Source: Staphylococcus auricularis
GTDB lineage: Bacteria; Bacillota; Bacilli; Staphylococcales; Staphylococcaceae
Direction of reading: 5' to 3'
Assembly (NCBI RefSeq): GCF_001500315.1
Contig: NZ_LLER01000006.1
Span: forward strand, 1 to 64,000
Length of the DNA: 64,000 bases
Positions 38,064 to 46,773 of this stretch are shown here, in pieces. Position 1 is the stretch's first letter. Each line of letters starts with the position of its first letter. The notes under the pieces were generated by a model. It had not been told where the DNA came from, did no database searches, and worked only from the letters and a program-made list of their open reading frames with translations. The translations under genes were made by a program, and so were the position numbers.

Positions 38064-38153
38064 ATGAATATAGAACAAAATCATACGACAGAACAAACAG
38101 AAGATATCTTGGAAAAAGTAAAAACACTTTTAAATAAAAAAGACGAAAAATAG
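38064..38153 (+). CDS. Small 29-residue peptide, function unknown
   Basis: ATG 38064 is preceded by GATGAGGT with seven bases spacing. The frame reads MNIEQNHTTEQTEDILEKVK and ends TLLNKKDEK. It is hydrophilic, with a short amphipathic helix. The stop codon is part of the terminator stem. I do not recognise it; translation is suggested only by the ribosome binding site. Confidence 0.45.
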   Translation: MNIEQNHTTEQTEDILEKVKTLLNKKDEK

Positions 38154-38189
38154 GAGGCTGAGCATCATTGCTCAACCTCCTATTTTTTT
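38151..38189. terminator. Strong bidirectional terminator between the small peptide and lexA
   Basis: TAGGAGGCTGAGCA (38151-38164), loop TCAT, TGCTCAACCTCCTA (38169-38182), then seven T; an A-run on the left makes it work for lexA as well. Confidence 0.9.
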
Positions 38190-38208
38190 GGAGTGTCGTG
38201 CTTTTAAT

Positions 38209-38841
38209 TTATAATTCTCGGAATAAACCTACAACTTTACCTAAAACTGAAACATTTTGTAAATAGATTGGATTCATTGCGCTGTTTTCTGGTTGCAGAC
38301 GATAACGCGTTTTTTCTTTGTAAAAGCGTTTAACTGTTGCTTCATTTTCCTCAGTCATGGCGACAATAATATCCCCATTTTCTGCAATCGTTTGACTGCG
38401 AACAATGACTTTATCCCCATCTAATATGCCTGCTTCAATCATACTATCTCCTTCAACATTTAAGATGAAGATATCGCTGTTATGAGTAGAAGTAAAATGC
38501 TCCGGAAGTGGGAAGTACTCTTCGACATTTTCAACAGCAGTAATTGGTATACCAGCTGTGACTTTACCAATCACAGGCACGTGAATGGTATCTTCCATAT
38601 TGACTTCTTCTTCCATTTCTTCAGAAACAATTTCAATCGCGCGTGGTTTCGTCGGGTCTCTTCTGATGTATCCTTTTTCTTCTAAGCGTGATAAATGGCC
38701 GTGAACGGTTGAGCTAGACGCGAGTCCAACTGCCAAACCGATTTCGCGTACACTTGGCGGATAACCTTTCGTTTGTACGATGTGTTGGATAAATTCAAAT
38801 ATTTCCTTTTGACGTTTAGTTAATTCTTTCATATTCGGCAC
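38209..38841 (-). CDS. lexA: SOS repressor LexA
   Basis: The 210-residue repressor has an N-terminal winged helix ([20 protein letters not shown] near residue 30), an Ala-Gly self-cleavage site in [10 protein letters not shown], and the Ser/Lys dyad in [11 protein letters not shown] and [10 protein letters not shown]. It represses DNA-damage genes until RecA triggers cleavage. It is divergent from sosA, and three LexA boxes lie between them, so it represses itself. Confidence 0.97.
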   Translation of the reverse strand: MPNMKELTKRQKEIFEFIQHIVQTKGYPPSVREIGLAVGLASSSTVHGHLSRLEEKGYIRRDPTKPRAIEIVSEEMEEEVNMEDTIHVPVIGKVTAGIPITAVENVEEYFPLPEHFTSTHNSDIFILNVEGDSMIEAGILDGDKVIVRSQTIAENGDIIVAMTEENEATVKRFYKEKTRYRLQPENSAMNPIYLQNVSVLGKVVGLFREL

Positions 38842-38888
38842 TCCCTATGATTATTTAATTGTATTATAGCATGAGTGAAACACTTTTA

Positions 38889-38960
38889 CAAACATTTGTT
38901 CGTTTTGTTGTTGACAGAGAACACCCGTTCTGTTAAGTTATTAATACAAACAATTGTTCT
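38889..38960. promoter_or_regulatory. Three LexA boxes and sosA promoter
   Basis: CAAACATTTGTTCG (38889-38902), AGAACACCCGTTCT (38918-38931) and CAAACAATTGTTCT (38947-38960) fit the CGAACNNNNGTTCG type. TTGACA (38911-38916), 17 bases, TAAGTT (38934-38939) is the sosA promoter; the central box lies in its spacer. Confidence 0.88.
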
Positions 38961-38974
38961 AGGAGTGAAATTGA

Positions 38975-39241
38975 ATGATATCTATAAATAAAGCCAATAT
39001 AAAAATGTATATCACCGTAATGCTAGTTACTGCAGTCTTTTTAACCCTTTTCCTTGTGGGTGCGAACAAAAATGCGAATATAGAACAAACGTACGAAGTC
39101 ACTGACCATACAATTAACACACAATATGTAGATAGCGAACAAAACGAACGAACAACTACGAACGATAAAGATCAAAAATCAGAACAACCATCCTCTCATA
39201 AAGAAGAACGCCCTGTTATGGCCTCTGCACAATCGGATTAA
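38975..39241 (+). CDS. sosA: SOS-induced cell division inhibitor SosA
   Basis: The 88-residue protein has one N-terminal membrane helix (MYITVMLVTAVFLTLFLVGA) and a long hydrophilic extracellular tail rich in Gln, Glu, Ser and Lys. Size, topology and the position divergent from lexA match staphylococcal SosA, which delays division after DNA damage. AGGAGTG precedes the ATG, and LexA boxes flank the promoter. Confidence 0.92.
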   Translation: MISINKANIKMYITVMLVTAVFLTLFLVGANKNANIEQTYEVTDHTINTQYVDSEQNERTTTNDKDQKSEQPSSHKEERPVMASAQSD

Positions 39242-39257
39242 ACTTGATATGATAAAG

Positions 39258-39296
39258 AAAAGTGAGCGAAACGATTTTGGTTCAGTCACTTTTTTG
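39258..39296 (+). terminator. Terminator after sosA
   Basis: AAAAGTGA (39258-39265) pairs with TCACTTTT (39286-39293), followed by more T. Confidence 0.75.
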
Positions 39297-39334
39297 TTAT
39301 ATTTTTATTAGATTAACATAAGGTGGGAAACAGG

Positions 39335-39574
39335 ATGACAGAGGACAATCACGTAGATTTAGATCGTATTAACGAACTAGCTAAAAAGAAGAAAGAACAA
39401 GGCTTAACTGAAGCAGAAGCTAAAGAACAATCTAAATTACGTAAAGCTTATCTTGCTTCATTTAGAAAGAACTTCAAAGAACAGCTTGAAAATACAAGAG
39501 TGATAGACCCAGAAGGTAATGACGTTACCCCTAAAAAGGTAAAAGATAAATTAGATAAAAAAGAAGAGGATTAA
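39335..39574 (+). CDS. DUF896 family protein (YnzC/UPF0291)
   Basis: The 79-residue helical protein has the DUF896 signature RINELAKKKKEQGLTEAEAK near residue 10, then LRKAYLASFRKNFKEQLENT. The family's role is unknown; the Bacillus homologue lies in the SOS-linked yneA operon. I start at ATG 39335, six bases after AAGGTGGGA; the GTG at 39323 is part of the site. It follows sosA, the expected order. Confidence 0.87.
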   Translation: MTEDNHVDLDRINELAKKKKEQGLTEAEAKEQSKLRKAYLASFRKNFKEQLENTRVIDPEGNDVTPKKVKDKLDKKEED

Positions 39575-39648
39575 AAATCAGAATTTTGATACGCACTCTT
39601 GAACTAAGAATTCGCTCTGGGTGCGGTCCGCTGTATTTAATCCTAAAA

Positions 39649-39666
39649 TGTAAGCGCTCATATAAT
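39649..39666 (+). promoter_or_regulatory. tkt -10 region with cre-like site
   Basis: TGTAAGCGCTCATA (39649-39662) matches the cre consensus at 13 of 14 positions and abuts TATAAT (39661-39666). A -35 is only weakly visible (TTTAAT at 39636). Confidence 0.45.
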
Positions 39667-39743
39667 GATGAAAGTGATTGGGAATCAATATTATTTTAAG
39701 TTATAATGAGCGAAAGCTTGCAAATAGAAAGGAAGTCATTAAG

Positions 39744-41732
39744 ATGTTTAACGAAAAGGACCAACTAGCAATTGATGTAATTAGAGCGTTGAGTATCGAC
39801 GCAATAGAACAAGCAAACTCAGGACATCCAGGTTTGCCAATGGGCGCAGCTCCAATGGCTTATACATTATGGACACGTCATTTAAATTTCAATCCCCAAT
39901 CTAAAGATTACTTTAATAGAGATCGATTTGTATTATCAGCAGGCCATGGCTCTGCTTTACTATATAGCTTATTACATGTTTCAGGTAGTTTAGAATTAGA
40001 TGAACTCAAATCATTTAGACAATGGGGTTCTAAAACACCAGGACATCCAGAGTACGGACATACAAATGGTGTAGAAGTCACTACTGGACCACTTGGCCAA
40101 GGTTTCGCTATGGCTGTAGGTATGGCACTTGCAGAAAAACATCTCGCAGGTAAATTCAATAAAGAAGATGCACACGTTGTGGATCACTATACTTATGTTC
40201 TAGCATCAGATGGTGACTTAATGGAAGGTATCTCTCACGAAGCTGCTTCTTTAGCAGGTCATAGTAAATTGGACAAACTCATTGTGTTATATGATTCAAA
40301 TGATATTTCACTTGATGGTGATTTAGATAAAGCATTTTCAGAAAATACTAAAGGTCGTTTTGAAGCATATGGCTGGAATCATATCTTAGTTAAAGACGGA
40401 AATGATTTAGATGAAATCAATAATGCGATTGAAACTGCTAAATCACAAGAAGGTCCAACGATTATTGAAGTTAAAACAATCATCGGATTTGGGGCACCAA
40501 ACAAACAAGGTACACATGGGGTTCACGGTGCACCACTTGGACCTGATGAACGTAAATTAGCTTTTGAACAATACAATCTTGATCCAGATCAAACATTCAA
40601 TGTACCTGATGAAGTCTATGAAATCTTCCAAGACACAATGTTAAAACGTGCGAATGAAAATGAAGAAAAATGGAATCAATTAGTAGAACAATACAGTGAA
40701 TCTTATCCGGAATTAGCTGAAGAATTTAAACAAGCGATGAATAGACAATTACCAACAAATTACAAAGATGAATTGCCTCACTTTGAAGTAGGTTCAAGCA
40801 ATGCGACAAGAGCTGACTCTGGAGAAATCATCCAAGTCTTAAGTAAAAGTGTTCCTTCATTCTTCGGTGGTTCAGCTGACTTAGCAGGTTCAAATAAATC
40901 TAGTGTGAAAGAAGCAACAGACTTCAGTAAAACGTCACCAGAAGGAAAAAACGTATGGTTTGGTGTTCGTGAATTTGCTATGGGTGCTGCAGTCAATGGT
41001 ATGGCTGTCCACGGTGGATTACATCCATATGGTGCAACATTCTTCGTATTTAGTGACTACTTAAAACCAGCACTTAGATTGTCTGCACTGATGGGATTAA
41101 ATTCTATCTTTATCTTTACACATGATTCTATTGCTGTAGGTGAAGATGGTCCAACACACGAACCAATCGAGCAATTAGCAGGTTTACGTGCCATTCCAAA
41201 TATGAATGTGATTCGTCCAGCTGATGGTAATGAAACACGCGTTGCTTGGGAAGTGGCACTTGAATCTGAAAACACACCAACATCACTTGTGTTAACACGT
41301 CAAAAATTAGACGTCATGGATCTTGAAAAAGATACAGTAGAAGAAGGTGTACGTAAAGGTGGTTACGTTGTTTACGAATCTGAACAAACACCTGAATACT
41401 TATTAATGGCATCTGGCTCTGAAGTGACATTAGCAATCGATGTAGCGAAAGATTTAGATGCACAAGGTAAAGGTGTACGTGTCGTATCAATGCCAAACTG
41501 GAAGGCATTCGATCAACAATCAGAAGAATATAAAGCTTCTGTACTTCCAAAAGAAATAACTAAACGTGTTGCTATTGAAATGGCTGCTTCACTAGGTTGG
41601 CATAAATATGTCGGTACAGAAGGTAAAGTCATCGGTATCGATGAATTTGGTGCAAGTGCACCTGGTGACTTAGTCGTTGAAAAATATGGCTTTACTAAAG
41701 AAAATATTTTAAACGAAGTACAAACATTCTAA
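39744..41732 (+). CDS. tkt: Transketolase
   Basis: The 662-residue TPP enzyme of the pentose phosphate pathway has [16 protein letters not shown] near residue 24, TPP/Mg motif [19 protein letters not shown] near 155, [18 protein letters not shown], and the pyrimidine-domain motif [20 protein letters not shown] near 460. I place the start at ATG 39744 after AAAGGAAG; the frame is open upstream but without homology to the family. Confidence 0.97.
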   Translation: MFNEKDQLAIDVIRALSIDAIEQANSGHPGLPMGAAPMAYTLWTRHLNFNPQSKDYFNRDRFVLSAGHGSALLYSLLHVSGSLELDELKSFRQWGSKTPGHPEYGHTNGVEVTTGPLGQGFAMAVGMALAEKHLAGKFNKEDAHVVDHYTYVLASDGDLMEGISHEAASLAGHSKLDKLIVLYDSNDISLDGDLDKAFSENTKGRFEAYGWNHILVKDGNDLDEINNAIETAKSQEGPTIIEVKTIIGFGAPNKQGTHGVHGAPLGPDERKLAFEQYNLDPDQTFNVPDEVYEIFQDTMLKRANENEEKWNQLVEQYSESYPELAEEFKQAMNRQLPTNYKDELPHFEVGSSNATRADSGEIIQVLSKSVPSFFGGSADLAGSNKSSVKEATDFSKTSPEGKNVWFGVREFAMGAAVNGMAVHGGLHPYGATFFVFSDYLKPALRLSALMGLNSIFIFTHDSIAVGEDGPTHEPIEQLAGLRAIPNMNVIRPADGNETRVAWEVALESENTPTSLVLTRQKLDVMDLEKDTVEEGVRKGGYVVYESEQTPEYLLMASGSEVTLAIDVAKDLDAQGKGVRVVSMPNWKAFDQQSEEYKASVLPKEITKRVAIEMAASLGWHKYVGTEGKVIGIDEFGASAPGDLVVEKYGFTKENILNEVQTF

Positions 41733-42074
41733 GCTCATCATATTAAATAAAATAAGTTAGAAGCGATGTTTTCTATAAATAGTGAATGGCAGTGTATGTA
41801 TCACTATTAAAATGGAGATAGTAGTAGTGGAGTGAGTCGCAACGTCCTATTGCATAAACTATACATGAGGTAGAGTAATCTAAGTCACTGTATAAAAATG
41901 TGATAAACATGGCGTGTTGCTCACTTCACTTTTTATATTTGTATAGGAACAGCGCTTTACAAACAGCTTAAAACATTGATATAATACGGAAGTTGAAATG
42001 TAGTTTTATTGACTTTTAACTATATTAAAATAAATCATCAAACAGTTTATGTAAAAAGGAAAGTGGGTGCAACT
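41733..42074. other. Intergenic tkt / yneF with two hairpins
   Basis: AATAGTGA (41778-41785) and TCACTATT (41801-41808) form one hairpin. AGTGGAGTGAG (41826-41836) pairs with CTCACTTCACT (41920-41930) around an 83-base loop, followed by five T; this is the likely tkt terminator. No ORF is convincing. Confidence 0.55.
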
Positions 42075-42314
42075 ATGGCAACTTGGTTAGCAATTTTACT
42101 TATCATCGTAGCACTTATTGCAGGTTTGGCTGGTGGTTTTTTCCTCGCAAGAAAATATATGTTCGATTATCTCAAAAAAAATCCTCCAATTAACGAAGAA
42201 ATGTTACGTATGATGATGATGCAAATGGGTCAAAAGCCTTCTCAAAAGAAAATTAATCAAATGATGAACATGATGAATAAAAACATGGATACAAAACCTA
42301 AAAAATCCAAATAA
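42075..42314 (+). CDS. yneF: UPF0154 membrane protein YneF
   Basis: The 79-residue product starts [20 protein letters not shown] with one N-terminal membrane helix, followed by the conserved [20 protein letters not shown] and a Met/Lys-rich cytoplasmic tail. The family is widespread in Firmicutes with no known role. ATG 42075 is preceded by GTGGGTG; the upstream frame is not family-like. In S. aureus the next gene would be close to ccdC as I recall; here about 9 kb intervene. Confidence 0.88.
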   Translation: MATWLAILLIIVALIAGLAGGFFLARKYMFDYLKKNPPINEEMLRMMMMQMGQKPSQKKINQMMNMMNKNMDTKPKKSK

Positions 42315-42320
42315 CGCATC

Positions 42321-42372
42321 ATTTAAGGGCTGAGTGGCACTTGTACAGGTGGTACCCAGCCCTTAAATTTTT
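42321..42372 (+). terminator. Terminator after yneF
   Basis: ATTTAAGGGCTG (42321-42332) pairs perfectly with CAGCCCTTAAAT (42357-42368), then five T. It marks the end of the backbone segment. Confidence 0.88.
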
Positions 42373-42375
42373 ATC

Positions 42376-42397
42376 CGTGGCACGATTATGGCACGAA
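42376..42397. repeat. Tandem 11-bp repeat, left pair
   Basis: CGTGGCACGAT then TATGGCACGAA share TGGCACGA with an 11-bp period, followed by six T. It resembles the short direct repeats bound by phage-type integrases at their arm sites. Confidence 0.5.
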
Positions 42398-42844
42398 TTT
42401 TTTCAATTAAAATTAGTAAAACTTTTCTCTAAAATATTTGTCACAGCTTGTTCTCTGATGAGGTAAAGCTACCATGTAGATTGTAGTATTGAAATTGATA
42501 GATAATATCACTTTAAATAATATTCAACATCGGGTGCCCAGATATTTTTTACACTCTAATATTTGAGAAGAATATCTACATTGTAATTATCAGAATATTT
42601 TTACAAATACAACGTTGATATCCTATATGTCATGAGTAAGGAGATTAAAGACTTATACCAGACATGATAAAATCGTTCCTTGATTTCCCAGTAGTCACAA
42701 TACTGATTATTCCAGGAACGACAAAACAAATTAGGCTTTGGCATCTGGGTTATTTACATAAAAAATCTAAAGACAAAGACTAATACTGTGGCGCCTTTGA
42801 GGCTCCACCTTACAAATTTATAATATTTTTTGGGGGTGTAAAAC
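42398..42844. other. Degenerate, mostly non-coding stretch
   Basis: No gene of normal size is present. A 39-codon frame at about 42664-42783 (MIKSFLDFPVVTILIIPG...) has no nearby ribosome binding site and overlaps an 8-bp inverted repeat TCGTTCCT / AGGAACGA, so I do not call it. A further hairpin GTGGCGCC/GGCTCCAC lies around 42788-42808. Confidence 0.4.
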
Positions 42845-42943
42845 ATTTATATATCATTATTAATTTTAAGTATACCAGTGTTACTACTTATTGGGAGAAA
42901 GACACATTTTTATTATTTAGAAAAGAAGAATGGACGTAGATAA
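42845..42943 (+). CDS. Tiny hydrophobic ORF with possible ATT start
   Basis: After a stop at 42839 the frame runs 32 codons to TAA 42941: residues ISLLILSIPVLLLIGRK then THFYYLEKKNGRR. It has one hydrophobic helix and a basic tail. GGGGGTG (42832-42838) stands six bases before ATT 42845, and no ATG, GTG or TTG lies at a usable distance. The stop is one base before ATG 42945 of the HTH gene, so the two look translationally linked. No homologue is known to me. Confidence 0.4.
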   Translation: MYISLLILSIPVLLLIGRKTHFYYLEKKNGRR

Positions 42944-42944
42944 A

Positions 42945-43130
42945 ATGAGTGACTACAAAAGAAAAATTATTGAGTTAATCAAAAGTGATATATCTGGATA
43001 TAAGATTTATGCTGAAACCGGGATTAGTCAAAACACTTTATCTTCTGTAAGAAGAGGGAAACGTGATATAGACAACTTAACTTTAAAAACAACTGAAAAA
43101 CTGTACGAATGTGCAATTAAATTATTATAA
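42945..43130 (+). CDS. Small HTH protein, phage/plasmid type
   Basis: From ATG 42945 the product is 61 residues. The core IYAETGISQNTLSSVRRGKR is a clear Cro/XRE-like helix-turn-helix, followed by DNLTLKTTEKLYECAIKLL. Such tiny HTH proteins are common on staphylococcal plasmids and prophages. An in-frame ATG at 42930 overlaps the upstream tiny ORF. The ribosome binding site is weak, which fits coupling to the upstream ORF. No integrase or replicase is nearby, so it is probably a relic or stand-alone regulator. Confidence 0.65.
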   Translation: MSDYKRKIIELIKSDISGYKIYAETGISQNTLSSVRRGKRDIDNLTLKTTEKLYECAIKLL

Positions 43131-43434
43131 ACAATGATATAACAAAAATATACAATATCTAAGCAGTGAGAGGTCATAAGAACTGACGTTTGTTATACTG
43201 TAATATTCACGAGCACATCTTGAACCAACCCATACCATCAAAATTCTATTTTATGGGACACTTATGAGACACTTTTTTAAAAATCGCATTTGTTTTTACT
43301 GACACTTCTCAAAACCACAATATAATTATTCTAATTAAAAAATTATATAATTGGTTCATATTCTAAAAAATTATTGTGCTTCCACTCATTTTGTGATAAT
43401 CTACTTTTAATAAAATGGTGGAGGCGCTTACATT
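43131..43434. other. Intergenic stretch with right pair of 11-bp repeats
   Basis: No coding frame. TATGGGACACT (43252-43262) and TATGAGACACT (43263-43273) are tandem 11-mers differing at one base and followed by a T-run, closely paralleling the pair at 42376. Confidence 0.5.
43252..43273. repeat. Tandem 11-bp repeat, right pair
   Basis: Two adjacent copies TATGGGACACT and TATGAGACACT, same period and T-rich right flank as the pair at 42376-42397. Confidence 0.55.
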
Positions 43435-44493
43435 ATGGCTCAAGAAAAGGTTTCGGTTAAACAATTTTTAATGAATGTGCTTAATGCAGTAGGTATCGGT
43501 GTAGTCGTTGCTTTAGCTCCTAATGCTTTATTAGGTGAGCTTTTGAAGTTTCTAAAAGAAGGTAATGTGGTATTAGAGACGCTTTTCCAAATGGTTGTTT
43601 TAGTTCAATTTTTCATGCCTTTTATTATCGGGGTTTTAGCAGCTTATCATTTCAAGTTTAATGGGGCAGTTGCTACAACAATTGGTGTCTCAGCCCAGTT
43701 AGGATCAGGGGCTGTACAATTTAAAGATGGTGCTTTTCAGTTAGTCGGTATTGGTGACATTATCAATGTGATATTAGTCCTCATCATCGCTTGTTTGATC
43801 TATTACTTACTTCAAGGTAAATTAGGGTCGTTTGAATTGATAACAATCCCTATACTCATTCCAATTGTAAGTGGGGGCATTGGATTAATCACACTCCCTT
43901 ATGTAGCGAAAGTGACACAGGGATTAGGTAATATTATCAATACGTTTACTGAGTTGAATCCATTAGTCATGTCGATCTTAATCTGTATCGCCTTTGCTTT
44001 ATTAATGGTGACGCCGATCTCTCTTGTGGCTATTGCGGCGGCTATAGGTTTAACGGGTCTAGGTAGCGGTGCTGCAAACTTAGGCATCGTTGCAGCCTGT
44101 GTGACGTTCTTATTTGGTTCATTACGCATTAATTCAGTTGGTGTCAATGTCATGTTATTCTCAGGTGCTACGAAAATGATGATTCCAGTTTATTTCAAAC
44201 ATTTAATCATTATGGTGCCGCTTATCATTAACGGTATCATTGGTGGTTTACTCGCTTATTTTGCGAATATACAAGGAACTCCGATGTCAGCTGGATTTGG
44301 TTATGTAGGATTAGTGGGACCAATTAATGCTTATAACCGGATGGGCGGCGATCCAATAATGAATATTATTATTCTATTATTCGTCTTTTTAATCATTCCA
44401 TTTACGTGTGCGTTTTTCGTACATCAAATTTGTAAAAAATTAATTAAACCTTATTCTGATGAAATTTATAAATTTGAATTACCAGAATCATAA
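43435..44493 (+). CDS. PTS EIIC-like membrane protein, PfoR family
   Basis: The 352-residue protein has about nine or ten membrane helices and belongs to the PTS_EIIC_2/PfoR group. That group contains an EIIC-like channel without EIIA or EIIB domains and was named after a putative regulator of perfringolysin in Clostridium. Visible features: GIGVVVALAPNALLGELLK near residue 20, VGLVGPINAYNRMGGDP near 295. GGTGGAGG precedes the ATG. It stands alone between the HTH gene and argR with its own terminator; transport substrate and regulatory role are unknown. Confidence 0.8.
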   Translation: MAQEKVSVKQFLMNVLNAVGIGVVVALAPNALLGELLKFLKEGNVVLETLFQMVVLVQFFMPFIIGVLAAYHFKFNGAVATTIGVSAQLGSGAVQFKDGAFQLVGIGDIINVILVLIIACLIYYLLQGKLGSFELITIPILIPIVSGGIGLITLPYVAKVTQGLGNIINTFTELNPLVMSILICIAFALLMVTPISLVAIAAAIGLTGLGSGAANLGIVAACVTFLFGSLRINSVGVNVMLFSGATKMMIPVYFKHLIIMVPLIINGIIGGLLAYFANIQGTPMSAGFGYVGLVGPINAYNRMGGDPIMNIIILLFVFLIIPFTCAFFVHQICKKLIKPYSDEIYKFELPES

Positions 44494-44496
44494 TTA

Positions 44497-44540
44497 AATA
44501 AAGCATCGGTGCACATAGCGTGACATCGATGCTTTATTTT
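44497..44540 (+). terminator. Terminator after the PfoR-like gene
   Basis: AAATAAAGCATCG (44496-44508) pairs with CGATGCTTTATTT (44527-44539), then more T; the A-rich left flank may make it bidirectional for argR. Confidence 0.82.
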
Positions 44541-44616
44541 TACTCAGTTAACGAATATTGAGCTTTGCCCGCTTTCAGTCTCTCGGTGAAGTTTAGTTCA
44601 CTTGTTTTAATTTTCG

Positions 44617-45084
44617 TTAACTCGCAATGTATGTATGGTTAAATAATTTGTAATGAACAAAATGCGCATATTCAGCTGATTTAGATAGTATCAAAATCGT
44701 ATCATTACCAGCAATCGTTCCTAGTATTTCATCTAAATGCATGAGATCGATAAAAAAATTAATACTTTGTGCGAATCCTGGAGATGCTTTGATAATCAGA
44801 TAATTTTCTTTAATAGTGACCTTTTCTATTTCTTCTTCATAAAATTGTTTCAACTTAGATTTTGCCTCGTGTTGAACATTAGCTTCGATTTTTTGATAAC
44901 ATCGATCGTTATTAGCGGTGGGCATTTTGTAAATATTTAATTCATCTAAATCTTTACTTATTGTTGAAACACTATACTTAATACCAAAATAGTCATTGAT
45001 CAAGTCTACAATTTCTGCTTTAGAATGAATGTCATTTTCTTTAACAATGATAGATATTAAGTCTAAACGTTTACTCTTTTTCAT
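44617..45084 (-). CDS. argR: ArgR-family arginine repressor of the arc cluster
   Basis: The 155-residue protein has an N-terminal winged helix (DLISIIVKENDIHSKAEIVD, then YSVSTISKDLDELNI) and the C-terminal arginine-binding oligomerisation domain (FFIDLMHLDEILGTIAGNDT). GTIAGDDT is usual, so one acidic residue of the effector loop is Asn here. AAGGAAGGG precedes the ATG. Divergent from arcA across 395 bases, it probably adjusts the arc genes to arginine supply. Such an extra ArgR accompanies many arginine deiminase clusters. Confidence 0.88.
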   Translation of the reverse strand: MKKSKRLDLISIIVKENDIHSKAEIVDLINDYFGIKYSVSTISKDLDELNIYKMPTANNDRCYQKIEANVQHEAKSKLKQFYEEEIEKVTIKENYLIIKASPGFAQSINFFIDLMHLDEILGTIAGNDTILILSKSAEYAHFVHYKLFNHTYIAS

Positions 45085-45479
45085 ATAATCCCTTCCTTAT
45101 TCGCATGTGCTCCCATACATACATAAGGCTCACTTTTATTATACCGAATTTCTGAACGGTAATATACAGAATTTTTCTCGAAAACAAAATTTAATCATTT
45201 TTATAGGTTTATACGTGTTTTAGTTTGAAATTGAAATTTGACTATAAATGCATAAAAACGTATAGAAAATAAAATAGTAAAAATTAATTACTTTCAATTC
45301 ATCTCATTATGCATATTTCTTCAAGTTTTATATGCTTATAGTGTATAAATTATCGTTTTAATGCATTGAATACCTGTTTTATATGAAGTTTTGTACATGA
45401 TCATTGTGAAGAACTTCTCAAAGTTCGTAATGAAACCGTTTTATAATAAAGTCAAACAAAGATGAAGGAGGACATAAAA
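45085..45479. other. argR / arcA divergent regulatory region
   Basis: AT-rich, no gene. Several TGCAT/ATGCAT half-palindromes (near 45248, 45309, 45361) may be ARG-box half sites, but none is a clean 18-bp ARG box. The arcA promoter elements are listed separately. Confidence 0.45.
45405..45447 (+). promoter_or_regulatory. arcA promoter with ArcR/Crp-type box
   Basis: TGTGAAGAACTTCTCA (45405-45420) matches TGTGA-N6-TCACA at nine of ten fixed positions. TATAAT lies at 45442-45447. With a start site near 45454 the box centre falls at about -41.5, the class II activator position. A cre-like sequence TGAAACCGTTTTAT (45431-45444), with two deviations, overlaps the spacer. Confidence 0.75.
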
Positions 45480-46715
45480 ATGGGAAATGGACCTATTCAT
45501 GTCAATAATGAAATCGGGGAGCTCAAAACAGTATTACTTAAAAGACCGGGTAAAGAACTGGAAAATTTGGTACCTGATCATTTAAGCGGACTCTTATTTG
45601 ATGATATTCCTTATTTAAAAGTAGCACAAGAAGAACATGACAAATTTGCTCAAGTATTACGTGATGAAGGCGTGGAAGTGGTTTACTTAGAACAACTTAC
45701 CGCTGAAGCAATTGAAGATCCAGCTGTACGTGAACAATTCATCGATGATATTTTAGCAGAATCTCAAAAAACAGTATTGGGTCATGAAAAAGAACTCAAA
45801 GCACTCTTTAATGACTTAGATAATCAAGCACTTGTTGAGAAAATCATGGCAGGTGTTCGCAAAGAGGAAATTCAACTAGAAACTAATCACCTTGTTGAAT
45901 ACATGGATGACCGCTATCCTTTCTATCTTGATCCAATGCCTAACCTTTACTTCACAAGAGACCCACAAGCATCTGTAGGTCGAGGCATGACAGTTAACCG
46001 CATGTATTGGCGCGCACGTCGTCGTGAATCTATCTTTATGACGTATATTTTGAAATATCATCCACGTTTTAAAGATGAAAACACACCAGTATGGTTAGAC
46101 AGAAATTCACCATTCAACATTGAAGGTGGGGACGAATTAATTCTATCTCAAGAAGTCGTTGCCATCGGTATTTCTGAACGTACTTCAGCACAAGCAGTTG
46201 AACGCTTAGCAAGACAAATTCTATTTGATGATCAATCAACTTTCAAAAAAGTACTCGCAATAGAAATTCCAAACAGTCGTACTTTTATGCATCTAGATAC
46301 AGTATTTACGATGATTGATTATGACAAATTTACAATGCATGCCGCTATTTTCAAAGAAGAAGGTAACTTGAATATCTTTACATTAGAAAAAGACGAACAA
46401 GGTGAAGATATCAACATCACTCACACAAATAAATTACAAGAAACACTCGAAGATGCACTTCATTTAGACCATATAGAACTCATTCCAACTGGTAACGGAG
46501 ATGTGATTGATGGTGCACGTGAACAATGGAATGACGGTTCTAATACGCTTACAATTCGTCCAGGGGTTGTCGTCACTTACGACAGAAACTACGTCTCAAA
46601 CAAATTGTTACGAGATAAAGGTGTTAAAGTTATCGAAATTACCGGTAGTGAGTTAGTACGTGGACGAGGCGGCCCAAGATGTATGAGCCAACCATTATAC
46701 AGAGAAGATATTTAA
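45480..46715 (+). CDS. arcA: Arginine deiminase
   Basis: The 411-residue enzyme hydrolyses arginine to citrulline and ammonia. Conserved parts are [25 protein letters not shown] near 160, the [12 protein letters not shown] aspartate, [15 protein letters not shown] with the catalytic His, and the C-terminal [11 protein letters not shown] with nucleophile Cys401. I start at ATG 45480, nine bases after AAGGAGG; the frame open to 45462 runs through that site. First gene of arcA-arcB-arcD-arcC-arcR. Confidence 0.97.
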   Translation: MGNGPIHVNNEIGELKTVLLKRPGKELENLVPDHLSGLLFDDIPYLKVAQEEHDKFAQVLRDEGVEVVYLEQLTAEAIEDPAVREQFIDDILAESQKTVLGHEKELKALFNDLDNQALVEKIMAGVRKEEIQLETNHLVEYMDDRYPFYLDPMPNLYFTRDPQASVGRGMTVNRMYWRARRRESIFMTYILKYHPRFKDENTPVWLDRNSPFNIEGGDELILSQEVVAIGISERTSAQAVERLARQILFDDQSTFKKVLAIEIPNSRTFMHLDTVFTMIDYDKFTMHAAIFKEEGNLNIFTLEKDEQGEDINITHTNKLQETLEDALHLDHIELIPTGNGDVIDGAREQWNDGSNTLTIRPGVVVTYDRNYVSNKLLRDKGVKVIEITGSELVRGRGGPRCMSQPLYREDI

Positions 46716-46773
46716 TCGAGTAAATAAATGCATTTTAATCTTAAATCTAAAATAAAGAAAGAAGGAAAAGATT

